This document shows positions 12,001 through 25,103 of a stretch of DNA of 64,000 nucleotides, piece by piece (the first letter of the stretch is position 1; every line of letters starts with the position of its first letter). The translations under genes were made by a program, and so were the position numbers. The notes under the pieces were generated by a model that made no database searches, had not been told where the DNA came from, and saw only the letters and a program-made list of their open reading frames with translations. The stretch covers positions 17,537,358-17,601,357 of the forward strand of contig NC_132887.1 in assembly GCF_030463535.1 (NCBI RefSeq), written 5' to 3'. The DNA is from Salminus brasiliensis (taxonomy: Eukaryota; Chordata; Actinopteri; Characiformes; Bryconidae).

Positions 12001-15000
12001 ACTGCCAAAGTCCTTTCCGCCATACAGGTGCCAGACCACAGAGATCTCCTTTATCAAATACCTGACCTCAGGCACAGGAAAGTTAAGTGGGCCCCTGCTG
12101 CCACTGCTGCCCTCTAGAGGCTCACTGAAATGGTTCTCCAGCACCACTATGGGCTCAGTGGTCAGCTTCTGTACAACTGGTTCTTCATCCCTCTCCTGTC
12201 AAACACAACACATACAGACAAATGCTGTATACATACCTTCCATGTAAGCATGGAATGAGTTCAAATGGCATAAATTCCCACATTAATGTGGGTGTATTTC
12301 CTAAATACATGCTTTTGTAACAATCATGGCATTCAGTAAATGTTTGGGGTTTGGTCACATCCCCCTTATGTGGCACATGCAGCAAGTTGTGTATTTGTTT
12401 TCCCAATATTTCCTTAAAATAAACACTAACAACATAGACAGTAAAAGCAGCTCACCACTGATCTAGAGCCCGGAGTGTCCAAGATGCAGAAATCGTCTGA
12501 GTCATGGTGTGTGCTTGGTGCAGGTGGGGAAATGAGGGGTGAGTGCAGCGTGGGGTAGGTTGGACTGGGCTCCTGGCCCATGTTCCCACTCTCATCAGGG
12601 AAGAGGAATAGATCAGACCGTGGTGGGTCATGATCACTTATCTGGTCCTCACGGACACCTACAAAAGGGTAGACCATTGAACGTATATGAGAAACAGGTG
12701 CCATTTTTCTGTTAAAGATATACTTGCACATATCTGTGAACAGCAGCAATGTTACAATAGCCCTTTTAAAAATGTTAAAAGAGTTATTCTATTATCATTG
12801 TAATCTATAATTATCACATACGATATATGGACAAAAGTATTGGGACACCGGCTCTTTTTTTGTTTCTTCCAAAATCAAGGGTATTAAAAAGGTGGAGTTT
12901 ATCCTGCCGCTGTGGACACCCCTTCTAATGAATGCATTCGGCTACTTTAAGTTGCACCCATTGCTCACACAGATGCACAAAAATAGGACTATATGAATCA
13001 TATAAAAATAAACCTATCAACATAAAGCATAAAGCAGTGTATAACCTTAATTTCAGAAGAAACAGTGTCCATATAATCGATTATCCTTATATGCATCATT
13101 GTATTCTAGCTGGTATATAGCAGTGTGTGATAACCATATATCAGATCTGAGACACTGTGAATTTATTCAAAACACATGGACAAATCAATGATCAGTGAAA
13201 TTCTCAGCCAAGATCAATATACATTCCTGACCATTGGACTGCAGGGTGTGTCCCTGCAGGGAGTCTGTCTCCTCCATAGCATCACTCATCAGGTCCTGTA
13301 GCATTTGCTGCTCAGCCTCAGGGAGGAGGGGGGCCTGGGATGGGGGTTGGCTTACTACATCTGGCTACAGAAAACAATGAACAACAAATTAAGTCACTGT
13401 CCATTCTGGATTGAATAGTTCCGTTAACTAAATAAAATGAAGCAAAGAGCAAAACAGTGCAAATATCTTTTCTGTAAAACGATTTCTTAAGTCTCAAAAA
13501 AATCAAGATATATCTGATCTAGACAATAACACTTTAATAAAGCTTTAATAACTTACCTTTGTTCTCTGCCTAGCAGTGCTCTTACTCTCCTGCCTGGATG
13601 GAGGCAGCAGGTCTCCATAGCTGGCAATGTACTGAATGAGGTTCATGAGCGCAGCACAGGAATCTGAGCAGGTGCGAATATGAATGACATCACTCGAGCA
13701 GCGCAGCTCAAACCTCGGTTCCGTCTAGACAAGAGAGTCAAAACATTGTTTACATTTGTTCTTTTAGTAGTAGTATTTTTATTATTAGTTGTAAAAGCAC
13801 AGTTGTTAACAACACAAAGGTGCACTCCTGAAACACAAGATCTGCTACTGCTCTTTGCTACTGCTGTTTTAGTCATGTCTCACCCTCTCCCCATCTGTGC
13901 CAGGTTTGACTGCCGTGATCCTGAGCTCCAAAGTCCCCATGTCCATCACTTGCACATAGTCTGGAAAATAAGAGAAATATAGTATGATAAAGCAGACTAC
14001 TGACGTGTACAAGTGGGTATTATGTGGGTTAGAAACAAGCCATACATTGTTAGCTATGTGTGTAAGCCTACATGATATAAGTATCGGATAATCATTTGTA
14101 TAGATGCGTATAAAATACAAGGTTTCACACAATGATTATGTAGTTGTTAATACTAAGTTGAGTAATCATTATTTAAGGATAATTTGTCAACAAACACAAG
14201 GTATAATAAACATTTTACTACAACACTACTTCTGCTAAGCTTCTGTATTTGTGGAACTGCGACATGCGCCTGGAACTAAGACTTCTTACCTCGAGCCAGG
14301 TTGACAGACACAGCATTGCTTTTGTCAGACAGAAAGAGTGCTGCTTCATCTAGAATGATTCTACATGATAGAATAAAGATAATTCAGTATAAAAACATAT
14401 AAGAAGTGGAAATCAGTGGTGTAATAATGGCTGGTGCAGCAGACAAACGGTCATACACTGACTATAGCAGTGTCCTACCTGAGTGAAGAGGAGGAGTGAT
14501 CCAGAGACACACTGCTAGAGATACTGAAAGTCTCCACTGTGAGGAGAGACCTCACAGGCAAATACAGAGGCCTGTCATGAGATGAGAGGGTGTGTCATGG
14601 TTTTACATTGCATATTTATACTCAGTGTTACACAGGAGTGCAAATCTAATCTGACCAATTCATTTATGATTCCTTAAACAAATGACTCCATTTGGATCTG
14701 GGATTTCAGTCCAAAGTAACTAAAGTCAGAATAAAAAAATACGAATCACACACAATTGTGACTTATTGTTGCTTACACAGCAATAATCTCACTGTTACAC
14801 TGTTGCTGCTTTTTTGTGTTCATATATTTTTGGAAAACTGGCACCAGTATCTATGTAATTAATAGCAAACAGATGGTCACCTGTAGTCCAGGGAGCAGCT
14901 CCAAAGGTGTAGGTGGAGGGTAGTCACAGAGGACGGTGGAGTATAGCCAAGGACAGGTTCATCAGACACATTCAGAAAATCTACTATCTGCACAAGAAAG

Positions 15001-18000
15001 AGAGTAAAAAAAGTGTAGCAGGTTACAGTCACTAACTGGTCACCTTATACTAAATTGCGTTTAGACAATGTGTGAAAGGGCCAGTCATTACCTGATCATA
15101 CCAGCCCAGACTGGAGGGCACCACTCTATGCTGCAGTGTGGCTCCTCTGACCCCAATGGTAATAAGAAACTCCTGAAATCATCACATAGACATTCTCACT
15201 TAGATATCCACACTAACAAAGGAGAGGAAAATATATGTGTGCAAACGATTACGTAGTATTAAACCCGTAACCTCAAGGACCTAAAAGATAAATTGAGTTT
15301 CATAATGGTTACAGGATAGTTTACAGTTACTGGTGATACTGGTGAGGCTTAGAGGAAACCAAGTGAACACCCCTGCATTTTCCTTGCCAGTTCAATCTAA
15401 ATGTTGTGTAATCTAACCAAGTGTATTAAAAATAGAGTTTATCCTGCTTTTGCTTTTTGTTTCTGTCCAGGAAAGGCCTTCAACAAGATTTTGGAACATT
15501 GGATTTGGATTTGATGTCAGAAGATCACCACCTCTCCACCACCAACTCCACAAATCATCCCAAAAGTACTAAATGGAGCACTATCATTCCAGAGAAAACA
15601 CAGTTCCACTGCTTTATATCCCTCCAGCCCATGTGTGGCCTTAGGCATAGTGCCAGCTTAAAGTAGCTTAATGAATTTATTGGTAGGTGGTGTCCACAAA
15701 CATTTTGACATATAATGTTTTTTCAAAGCGAATTACAAGGTCTTAAATGGTGTAATGATGTGATTGGTTGTCATTTGCTTATAATTTAGTAACTTTATCT
15801 GCTTTTTAAATAGAAACTCTCTTGCTCATCCCTCTACAATGAAAACAGGCATCATTAATTCGCTAAATCAACATCTCAAAAATGAATTGGTTTTCACTGA
15901 AGAGTAAATACAGAAAAAAAAGACATCAAGTGTAATTACTTTTGCTTCATGAGTTCACACTTCATGAGTTCCTACATTATGGCACACACATGCATTTACT
16001 AAGTTAAAAGATACAGAACCAGCATCTGAAGTGAAAGAAGCATGTGGAGACTTTAGAGTAATATTACCGGATTTTACACTCGGGTTATGCAGTGTTGTTC
16101 TCATGAGAGGTCTCAAGTAGCTCCACCAAAATTACACAGTGCAGTATTAGTATACTGGCTCAGAGTATCAATGACAGAGATGCCATTCTCCCTATTAATA
16201 CAGATCAGTTTACCATCAAAATGAATTTAAAGCTGGTACAATTGCTACATCATGTTGCTACATACACGTGTTGTTGATTTTATGCTCTTCACATCCTTTA
16301 ATATTAATAATTGAATAGGTTTAAATTTTAAGGGGTTAAGAACAAAATACTAAGACTAACAAACCCAACCTACACAGCTACAGTATCGTATGCAGTGTAT
16401 GTATACACCACCACACATAATTACTTGCTCATACACACCTTGACATTACGCTCCGTGCTGTGAGAGGAAATCTTAAGGGCGAGGGCCAACATACTATGGG
16501 ACTCCACACTGAGTGCTCCAGAGGGAGAAGCTCTCTCAGCTGCAGACTCACAAGCATAGACTGCCGGCTCCAGCCAATGGGGTCGTGTCCTGCACGGCAG
16601 TTTCATGTCCCACACAGGGACATCTCCGTCTACTGTGCCTGGGAAAAGACGAACACAGCTCATCACTCACCCAGCACAGACAAACTCTCTACTCTACCGA
16701 TCTGTGCCTCTCATGCTGGCATGAGTACCACAAAGTCAGCCCTAAGCCTTGATAAGATGAGAGACTTTGGCAGCTTGCCACTTCATCAAAGCCCACTGTG
16801 TGAGAGACTTCCAGAAAAGACATTTTGTCAATAACATCTTCCTGTAGAACTCAATCAATGAGAATACCGTATGAATGTCATGGAGATGGTTACCATGGTG
16901 ATAGAGGCAGACGCTGGAAGTGTGGAAGCAAACGTAATGTTGGTCCTTATAGCCCTCATACTGCATCACACTGAACACAACTCCGTTCTTCACCTCCATC
17001 CAGAACTCCCCATGCTTGTTCCTTAAAACACTTTTATCCTCTTGCTGGTCAAATGCATTAAACAATAAAATGTGAGTCTGCCTGATATATTAATGACATA
17101 TTTATGAATTAAAATGATGTATTAAATCAAATCTAGATGACTTACTTTAGCCTCCGTATGTAATGCAACCAGGCAGTGATTGACAGACAAAAGCACAGAG
17201 AAAAGACTCTGCGAGTTCTTAGGCTGCATTTTATTCTTCCTCTTTCTCATGTTCCTATAGCCCAACTCAGCTGGGGTGTAGTACTGTAAAGTCTCCTCCT
17301 CTGAGCCACTCTCTTCTTCTATACACATACATACACACAGACATGTAAATAAACACAAATAAAACATCAGAGGCTAGGAACACATGACAGCCATCATATG
17401 ACTGACAGTATCACAACTACAAAGATTAAAGTTGCTGAATAATGTCAATATTGGTTGTAAAATATGACCTTCAATCAAACAGAACTTTACAGTGTGGTCC
17501 AGCAGAAGAGAAGAGCATACCCTCAGGGCCAGTGGGCCTGAACTGGCTAAAGCTCTCTTTGCTGTAGGTGCTGATGAGCTGGCTAGCAACAGAAAGGCCC
17601 ATCCCATATGGCATGTTCTCCACGGTCTCCACTGGAGACGGTGCGGTGGGCTCCCACAGAAGCAAATCATTATTAATTCTGGAAAAGAAAAATATCTTTA
17701 CTTTAACAAACACAGCGAGCGACACCTACATCAAAGTTTTACAAGCAAACTGTAGCAGATTAGAAGATTGACCTACCTGTTGTGCAGTTTCTCATAGAAG
17801 GCTTTGTTAGGCAGTGATAGTTGCACATTGGGAAAAGACAGTTCTAGAATATAACGGGAATTGTTCATGGTTTTCTCCTGGAATTCTGTCATTTCCACCA
17901 CATCTCCTGGAATCACCATCTAACAGGATCACAACATTGCAGTTATTATAGGGGGTCTAATTTAAGCTATAGGGTCCTCAGGGTGAATCTCTTACCTCCT

Positions 18001-21000
18001 CATTCTCATACATGACCCGGCGTGAAGAGAAAGGGGAGGGCTCAGGTTTGCCAAAATCACACACATCCTTCAAGGAATGGGCAGCTCCTTCCTCTTCCTC
18101 CTCTTCCTCCTGTGAATGTCCCTCAGCGCCTTCCTCCTCCTCTTCAGCCGTAATCCGCTCCAAGATTGAGTGCACAGCCATGGGGTTCACCTTTAGCACC
18201 ACTCTGAACGGAAGCCATAGACAAAAACAAAGAAAGCAGACCATTCATGAGGATGATATTTTACTTATTTACACTTCTTTGTTTGCAGCAATTCTAAAGG
18301 ACCGTACCTGGGCCAATCAAATTTGCCGCTGTCTGAGGAGGCCATGTTCTCCTCCATGGTGTGTGACACACGTAAGAACCTGGCTGCACAGTGGTCTTTG
18401 TCATTTTGGAAAAACCCTAGAACAAAAAGTATGGTATGTCATGAAACAGTAGTAAATACAGTATTCCTATTTCTAGCAGATCTATTCTTATTAATACAAT
18501 ATCTATATTCTCAGACGCAGGAAAGGGTTTCAAAAGAGGTGTAACTGAAAGTCTGGAAATTATTTTATTTAGTAGTTAGCTCATATCATTCAACATGCTT
18601 TTTAAATGTTTGCCATCATACATACCACTGAGCTCCTTGAAGGTGAGCTCCATCTTTGTCTGCTCTGGAGAACTGCCTCCAGTAAACTCAGACTTGAGCT
18701 CAAAGTCCTCCAGTTCCAGACGCAACATCTCCTTCTGGAGGGACTTCTTAAACCACGGGCCTCTTTCCTGATCTGACCGCAAATCTGGGATTGGGAACCG
18801 AACCACCAGTACCAGCTGTGGAGCATTTACAGACACCGACACCAGGCAGTGCGCTGGGGTGCGGCTATCTTCTAGAAACACTTCTGCAAAGGCCTTGTGC
18901 TGCAATGTGTAATAAACATATATGAGCCAACGGACAAAGAGTAACATTAACGCCATATTGGACATTTTTTTAAACAAAAAAAGAAATGCTAAAAAAGCGT
19001 CTCACTAGGCTGACGGGCTTGTTGTAAGAGGTGTACATGTGGGAGGCCATGGTCTCTGTCGTGACCAATTTCTGAGGCTGTAACAGGGAATTGAGACGGT
19101 CTACGATGCTGATGTCACACTCTGAACGAGCCTTACCTAGCTCCACTTGAAACTCAGCTTTGCGAGGCATAGCACTTAGGCGTACCTGCCCACCCTGAGA
19201 GAGTGAGAAAAACAGAAATGATAAAGAAGAAATAATGAGTGTGGATGTATTAAACATTATATATTATAAAACACATACATAAAATCTTGCTTTGATATTT
19301 AAGTGATATGAAAATGTCAGCTTTTTAAAAATACTTGATGATTACCAAAGCACATTACATTTGGACCTATTTAATTAAATAATAAACTTTTACACTACCA
19401 TCATTTGTGCTCCACTCTCTAGTACCAGGGTCAGGGGACATTAAATACTTGGAACAATGTTCCTTTCATAACCCTAGTACACTGACTGACAGTCACTCTG
19501 AAGGTAACATTCTCCTCAGATGCTCACCTGTGGGCCTTTACGCTCTGTTAGCTTGTAGAGCAGATGAAGACAAGTATGGGTGGGAGACTCACTGCTGGTA
19601 GCCTCATCGAAAGTCAGGAGCTGGTGTTCAACAAAGAGGAAAAAGTTATTCTTTCAGCAATAGACAGACACAAACTACATTAACTACACTAACTGATACA
19701 GAACACACTGCATCTAATTAACCGTAGTATGGGAGGGCACCTCTGTGTACTGTACACCATTCTGCATGCTGCTAGTGCTGGCATTTTCGGTGGGGTACAG
19801 GCATTCCAGCAGCTCCATACGATTTAGAGACAGATCTGTACTCAGTGTGCGCAGGCTAGAGCCCTGACAGTGCTCATAGGTCACTTTTAACCCCTGGCCT
19901 ACAAACCTGGGGAATACAGACACAAGCATGACAGGCATAAGCAAGTTGGAAAAGATAAAGTACAGTAGAAAAAATGCAGTGTCATTGCTATAGTGATGGT
20001 TTTATTCAATATAAGCAAAAATACATTATTCAAGAATGAATATGAAAAAATAAAACAAAACTTTCAGACATCTACACTTATTACTATGCAGTTTATGTAA
20101 TAAGCATACATGGTTGTTGCTTACAGGCACTTTATAATCTTTACATAATATATACATCAATTCGTACAGACAATATTCATGGTATATTCAACATAATGTG
20201 AATTGACACAATGTAAATTGAAGTGTCAAAAGCTCACCTGAGGTGGTCATGGGGACAGGCCTGGTTAAAAACAGCTCGAGACTGGAGGAAGCCCCCTATT
20301 TGCAGTTTATCAACAGCTACTGTGCGGAAAAATTCAGAGGCCATTGGTGCAAGGGGGCTCAGGGTGGAGTCTGGTGGTGGGAGGGGGTCGATGTGGAGCA
20401 CTGACAGGCAAAGATTGCCTACAGTCAGCCTGAAGACCAGCTCAGGCCGTGACTCATCGCAGTGGCCCTTAGTCGAATGAGCTAGAAATACAGGTAAGGG
20501 ACTGTTGCAGTGAAGTGATTAAAGAACACAAATATAATGCTGTGATTTTAGGGACTGTCACTTTCTGTTTAAAATCCCACTTACAGGTCTGTCTGAGCAG
20601 CTTATGTGGAAGCTGAGGGTCTCTGGTGAATAGAGGCGTCTCATGAGTCTGTTTCTCCTTCTGTTTAGGTATATCCATGTACTCGTCCCACACAGCCTAA
20701 GAGAAAAAAATGTATATATGTGTTACTATACTCTATAAAGTAATGAGGCAAGGGTGGGTGATATGGCAAAAAAATCTATAAGCTCACAAATAGGCTTATA
20801 TTGCCAAAAACATTTTTAGAGCAAAAATGTAAAAATCACTGCAGAAGAGACAGAATGGAATGAAACTAGATGTTTTGTAGTTTTGGGAAGAAACTAGGTT
20901 GTGAATGCATTTGGTATTCCCATTAAACAATGACTGAACCAAGCCAGGGAACCATCTTTGGTTTTGGAATGGTAAATTGGTGCCACAAATGCCATCCACA

Positions 21001-24000
21001 TTCAACAATTTAGATACAGTGCATCAACACATCCAATCAAGCAGAGCATACCACAGGTTTTTGGAACCTTGGACAGTTTAGCCACATGTGAGTTTCATCT
21101 TTGAAATGAACCATTCTGTTGGTCATATTTTTCATTACTAAAGCTTAAAAAAGCTGATAATGATGCAATTTATACGGAAAGCCATTTTATATCACATCGC
21201 CCACATCTCATTCACTACGCTATCGATCATTGAGGACTCACAGCTGCATTGCCAGAGGGCGACTCCCCCAAGGAGGCAGAGTAGTTACTGTTAAGAGATA
21301 GGTCCAGGTCAACGGTGGGTGGGTCTCCAAGAGGAGGCAAGGATGACAGACTATGTGACATGTCCATGTCAGCCATAGAGAAAAATACATCTTCTGCTTT
21401 AAAGACAAGGGAAGAAAGGAAAAAAAATATATATATGAAATATGCAGACAAATGCAGACATGCTTAACATAAACATGACATTTACCTACTCATGTGTTTT
21501 ATGTCCAGGCAGGGATCTCAGGGCAGAAAAACGTTACCCAAAACAGAACTAACCTCTGCTGGACACCGTTCTGGTGGTCTGGCTCTCAAATAAGTCCTGA
21601 TCTGTGGCAGCAGACATTGGCTCCTTTTTTAAGCAGCGGTTGAGCTCCATGTGGAGACGGTACTCATCCTCTTGCTGCATGGGCCGACATTTTTTATCCT
21701 TAGCCAAGCCCGACCACTCCTGCCCTGCTACACAAACACACTCATTCAGTCAAACTGAGGAGGGAAACAATATAAACCAAGGAAAAACTTTAGTGTTGAA
21801 GGTTTGTGAGTGTTTTATAAGTTGCGGTTCTAAGTCTGTCACCTGAACTGGAGAAAACTCCAAACATATCCAGCAGGAGGTGGACTTGTCGTGGTGAGAG
21901 CAGCATGATCAGTGAATCAATCTGTCCATCAATGTCCAACTGAGAAAAGAAGAAAATTATTACTAAAAAGAAATACAATTAGTTCTAAACTAATTCTAAT
22001 AAGTTATATTTTTTACGGAAAAACGTAAATGTAAATAGGCTGTGTAGACCAGAATTTAGTGTACAACACTGGTTAGTACATCCACTGGTTATGGATACCC
22101 AGTTTGGGATTGTATCTCTTTTAGCCCTTCATGAGCTGTCAGATTCTAAAAACACGACTGCTGTCAGCAGGATATTTTAGATAGAATTAAATGAATATAC
22201 AAAACTCAGTCTTTAGTCATCCTCTTGGAATTGAACATCTCAAAGAGCAAACACATCTACAAATAAGATTTGAATAAGATTTGAATGAGCTTTGAATTTA
22301 ATAATAACAATTAATATACAACATATAATCTTTTTAGTGTAATTCTGGGCTTTATCTGGGTCTGAGAAACTGATACCATGCCGGTTTCCCAGACCTGAAT
22401 TAAGCCTAGAGAGCAGCACTAGAATTAGCCCTCATTTGGAAAAACGATTCTACAAGCATTTATGGATTGGCAGGAACAACAAATAGATAATGACAGAACG
22501 CTTAATGCCTTTATGGCTCCACACCTTGGCTCCAGGCATGGCTTCATTCTGCTTCAGCACCAGGGACAGCTCCAGTCTGCCACTGAGGCAGCCCACTTGC
22601 ACGGGTTCAAACGGTGTGCTGGCACACACCGGCTCTGTGAACTGAGGGTGAGGCTCACAAATAATTTTGGGATTCCAGCTTGGAGACAGTTTAGGCTCAG
22701 TCTCCTGTAAAGACAACAATGTGGACAGACATATGAAACAAGGAACATGGCTCAAAATGTATCCAGATAATTTAATTTAAAAAAATGCAAGCCTGAGCAG
22801 TAGAAGGATGTTCATCATTAGTCATCATTTTAGTTTTACCAAAACAACAGAGAAATGCTGCTTTGTGAACTACTTCTCTGATTTACCAATATCCGCTTTG
22901 ACTAGGCCCTCTACAAACAATGCATGTAAAAGACGCATTGCAACTGTATGTAAGTAACTAGCTACTAGCTTCACATTAATAAGAACACAAAATGAAACTC
23001 ACTGATTGAGTGGGGGAAGATTTGAGGCTGGCACGCATAGTCTCTGAAAACTCATCCCAGAAAACAGTGACGCCTTCCAGAGTCAGGTTCTTATGTGCAA
23101 ATGTGGTGGGCTGATGGACATTCACGCTGGAGCCCTCTTCAGCAGCCTCGTCACAGTAAACCATCCTGTGTTCATGGAGGCACAGGAGCAGCTTTCAGAG
23201 CCTTTCTAAGAACTCTAATGTAACACTAATGCAACTATGTCATAGGCTAATAATCTACTTCTAGAGGATATTCACACACATATGCGGCAAAAAAAAAAAA
23301 GTCATTGGTTCAACATGGCTGCAGGCTATTGTTGCGATCAACCTTGAGAACACCCAGTTACACTGGTTTAATCAGTTGCTCTCAGCCTTTAAAGAGTTGA
23401 TTAGCTGTACAAGATGTGTTCAAAATAAAATCTAAATAAAAAAAGGCAGCAGCCCTGTGAAATTGATCGGTGACTGACCCTATAAATAATGTGGTAAACA
23501 TCTTAAATTGAAAAGGTCTTGTTAAACATCACTTTTTAAAAAAATAATCCCATTTTTCTGTAGAAAGTAGGAAAAAAGAGCAGGAAAAACCTTATAACAA
23601 TACCATACACAAAACCCTCTACATTTGAATATTCTACAGATATTATACAAAAAAAACATTTTGTACCATTAAAAACTTACCTATTGATTCGAATTTCAAG
23701 AGCAAAACCTGTTTTGGAATTTTCTGGAACATGTTCAATTCTGAGGACTGTATCCAAGAAAGTGACCTTGACTCTTCTCAAAACTAAAGAATAGAAAGTT
23801 GAGACAGTGACTCACTCAACAGCAGGTAACTAAAATTGCTCACCGGTCATCTTATTAATTATTTACACAGACTTAAGCTCAAACAACCCAGTTTACCACT
23901 AGATCTTCACTACAGACAAACTGCCTTTTGTTTAGAGCCGAAGAGTATATAAAACCAAGAGCCTCTATATACTGTGTGGTAACACTTTTCATATCTTACT

Positions 24001-25103
24001 ACTACATAACTTACTACAGCTACGAAGGTGGATAATGATGGAAAAAGCATGGTCAACACCAATGAGTTTTAATGAGAATTCAGAATGGCATCATCTATGG
24101 CTGGGACTCATCTGTGATGTATCTGGAGCAGAATTGAGTACCTGTCTCTATCGTCTCAGCAAACTTCTCTAGACCCTCCAGAGGCTGGAAGCTCTCTCCC
24201 AAATCATCAGTAAGTCTCTGACTCAGACACTCCTTTGCCAGCTGCATACTGCTTGTCATGAAGCTAGACCAGCACATAGGCTCCATGCCAGAGGCTGAAC
24301 AGACAGAAAAAGAACAAAGTTTCTATGCTAAACTGATGCACGTTACAAAGCTGATACAGGAAGAAAACAATTACATATATGTCTTACCCACACGAGGCCT
24401 TGGCCTGAACACCATCTCCAAGCCTTTCACTTCCAGGGCACAATTGTCCTGAAGTAATGAGGCCCATGGGACAGTAAGGGAGATAGCCTGGATGAAGCCC
24501 TGACTCACTTCAAAAGGAGCATCTACCGACTCCAGGATCTCGTTCAGCGACTGCAGAAATAAAAGAAAAGGAGATCAGTCACATATTGACATAATATGTG
24601 TGGCATTTTCCCCACAGTAAAAGCTGAATTTGACTGGGTTTATTTTCTCTATTATTAGTCATTGTTTTCTTTTCTTTCTCTTTTCTCTTTTTGACTTTTT
24701 ACTAAATGTAATCAAATTGAATTGTGTCCAGTCAGGCTCTTTTTCTTTACGCTGTAATTAGATTAAAATTTCACTGGAAAACACATACTACAATAAGAAG
24801 AAGGAAAAGAAGAAGAGAGGGGCAGAAAGTAATAATAATAAAAATATAATAATAATAAAAGATTCTTACCATTATGCTTACTAGTGATGCTGCTGTTATT
24901 ATCCTACCAGCTATTACCATAAAAGGTTTCTAGGTACTTACCCATTTGTCCAGTGGCACTTGTGCAAGTGAACCTGTGCCTTGGTAGAGGTCCAGACTAA
25001 GCTGATCCAAACTTAGTTTTTCTTGCAGGAAATTGCCCAGATAGCGATGCAGCAGGTACCTGCAGGCTCGCTTCTTAATAGACTCTGAAAAAGGCCACGG
25101 CAT
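7719..25103 (-). CDS. atg2b: ATG2B, autophagy lipid-transfer protein (complete coding region)
   Basis: ATG2 proteins bridge the ER and the growing phagophore and move lipids along a long groove, working with WIPI proteins and ATG9. Forty-two exons splice in phase to about 2086 residues, close to the human protein. Coordinates, 5' to 3': 24942-25103, 24388-24550, 24142-24294, 23681-23783, 23003-23165, 22525-22704, 21843-21939, 21554-21727, 21242-21396, 20585-20696, 20238-20481, 19723-19906, 19528-19620, 19006-19194, 18626-18899, 18308-18416, 17996-18203, 17777-17919, 17521-17678, 17146-17318, 16894-17044, 16439-16638, 15092-15172, 14881-14987, 14479-14571, 14290-14360, 13884-13960, 13557-13724, 13232-13364, 12456-12658, 11966-12195, 11628-11745, 10937-11128, 10686-10787, 9905-9983, 9555-9762, 9360-9429, 9172-9254, 8934-9055, 8537-8691, 8046-8195 and 7719-7949. 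The start reads MPWPFSESIKKRACRYLL and the end reads RNQIHPDARQEESQKWRLGEE-stop. ATG2B is favoured over ATG2A by the C-terminus and by GSKIP next door. Confidence 0.96.
9533..9554. repeat. (CA/GT)n microsatellite forming an ATG2B splice donor
   Basis: On the minus strand exon 9555-9762 ends TTCTTCAG and continues directly into (GT)n. The donor GT is therefore the first repeat unit. Confidence 0.85.
12480..12491 (-). other. Predicted LIR motif (FCIL) in ATG2B
   Basis: Exon 12456-12658 encodes DSDDFCILDTPG, with F and L in the LC3-interacting-region pattern (aromatic, two residues, then hydrophobic) and acidic residues before it. This is at about residues 1496-1499. Vertebrate ATG2 proteins are known to bind GABARAP-family proteins through an LIR of this form near this place. 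The surrounding exon is Pro/Ser-rich and looks disordered, which suits a short linear motif. Confidence 0.75.
12824..12926. mobile_element. MITE-like element (TATATGGACAAAAG family), truncated copy 1
   Basis: It begins TATATGGACAAAAGTATTGG and continues with CCAAAATCAAGGGTATTAAA, both shared with the copy at 29963. It ends near GTGGACACC, so only about 100 bp of the element remains. It lies in an ATG2B intron between exons 12456-12658 and 13232-13364. Confidence 0.7.
15421..15714. mobile_element. MITE-like element (TATATGGACAAAAG family), copy 2
   Basis: Shares GTATTAAAAA, GAGTTTATCCTGCTTTTG, CATTCCAGAGA, CACAGTTCCACTGCT and GGCCTTAGGCAT with the copy at 29963. The right end GTGTCCACAAACATTTTGAC followed by ATATA is an imperfect reverse complement of the left end of copy 1, so the family has terminal inverted repeats of about 25 bp. 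There is no transposase. It lies in the longest ATG2B intron (15173-16438), which otherwise holds no gene. Confidence 0.72.
17996..18203 (-). other. ATG2B exon with acidic low-complexity run
   Basis: This exon encodes VVLKVNPMAVHSILERITA and then a Glu-rich run (about 7 Glu, a short spacer, 7 more Glu) from GAG/GAA triplets, before rejoining family-like sequence. The run is probably a disordered loop outside the lipid groove. The antisense strand gives an open Ser-rich frame, which is a shadow. Confidence 0.8.
20754..21204. mobile_element. Possible small inverted-repeat element in an ATG2B intron
   Basis: The left edge GTGGGTGATATGGCAAAAAA and the reverse complement of the right edge, GTGGGCGATGTGATATAAAA, are similar. 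The roughly 450 bp between them has no gene. This would explain most of the intron between exons 20585-20696 and 21242-21396. The family was not identified. Confidence 0.4.
24942..25103 (-). other. ATG2B first coding exon: chorein-type N-terminus
   Basis: The exon encodes MPWPFSESIKK, RYLLHRYLGNFLQEKLSLDQ and LSLDLYQGTGSLAQVPLDKW. This is the chorein N-terminal helix and strand that cap the lipid-transfer groove and sit at ER contacts. The ATG at 25103 was chosen because the peptide from it aligns with the usual vertebrate ATG2B start. An in-frame upstream ATG exists in a possible leader exon near 27.7 kb. Confidence 0.88.

Noticed and set aside
16460-16834. 124-codon open frame on the plus strand
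   Set aside because: It is the antisense shadow of ATG2B exon 16439-16638 and its intron. No family likeness.
18012-18452. 146-codon Ser-rich open frame on the plus strand
   Set aside because: Antisense of two ATG2B exons. The Ser run is the complement of the Glu run.
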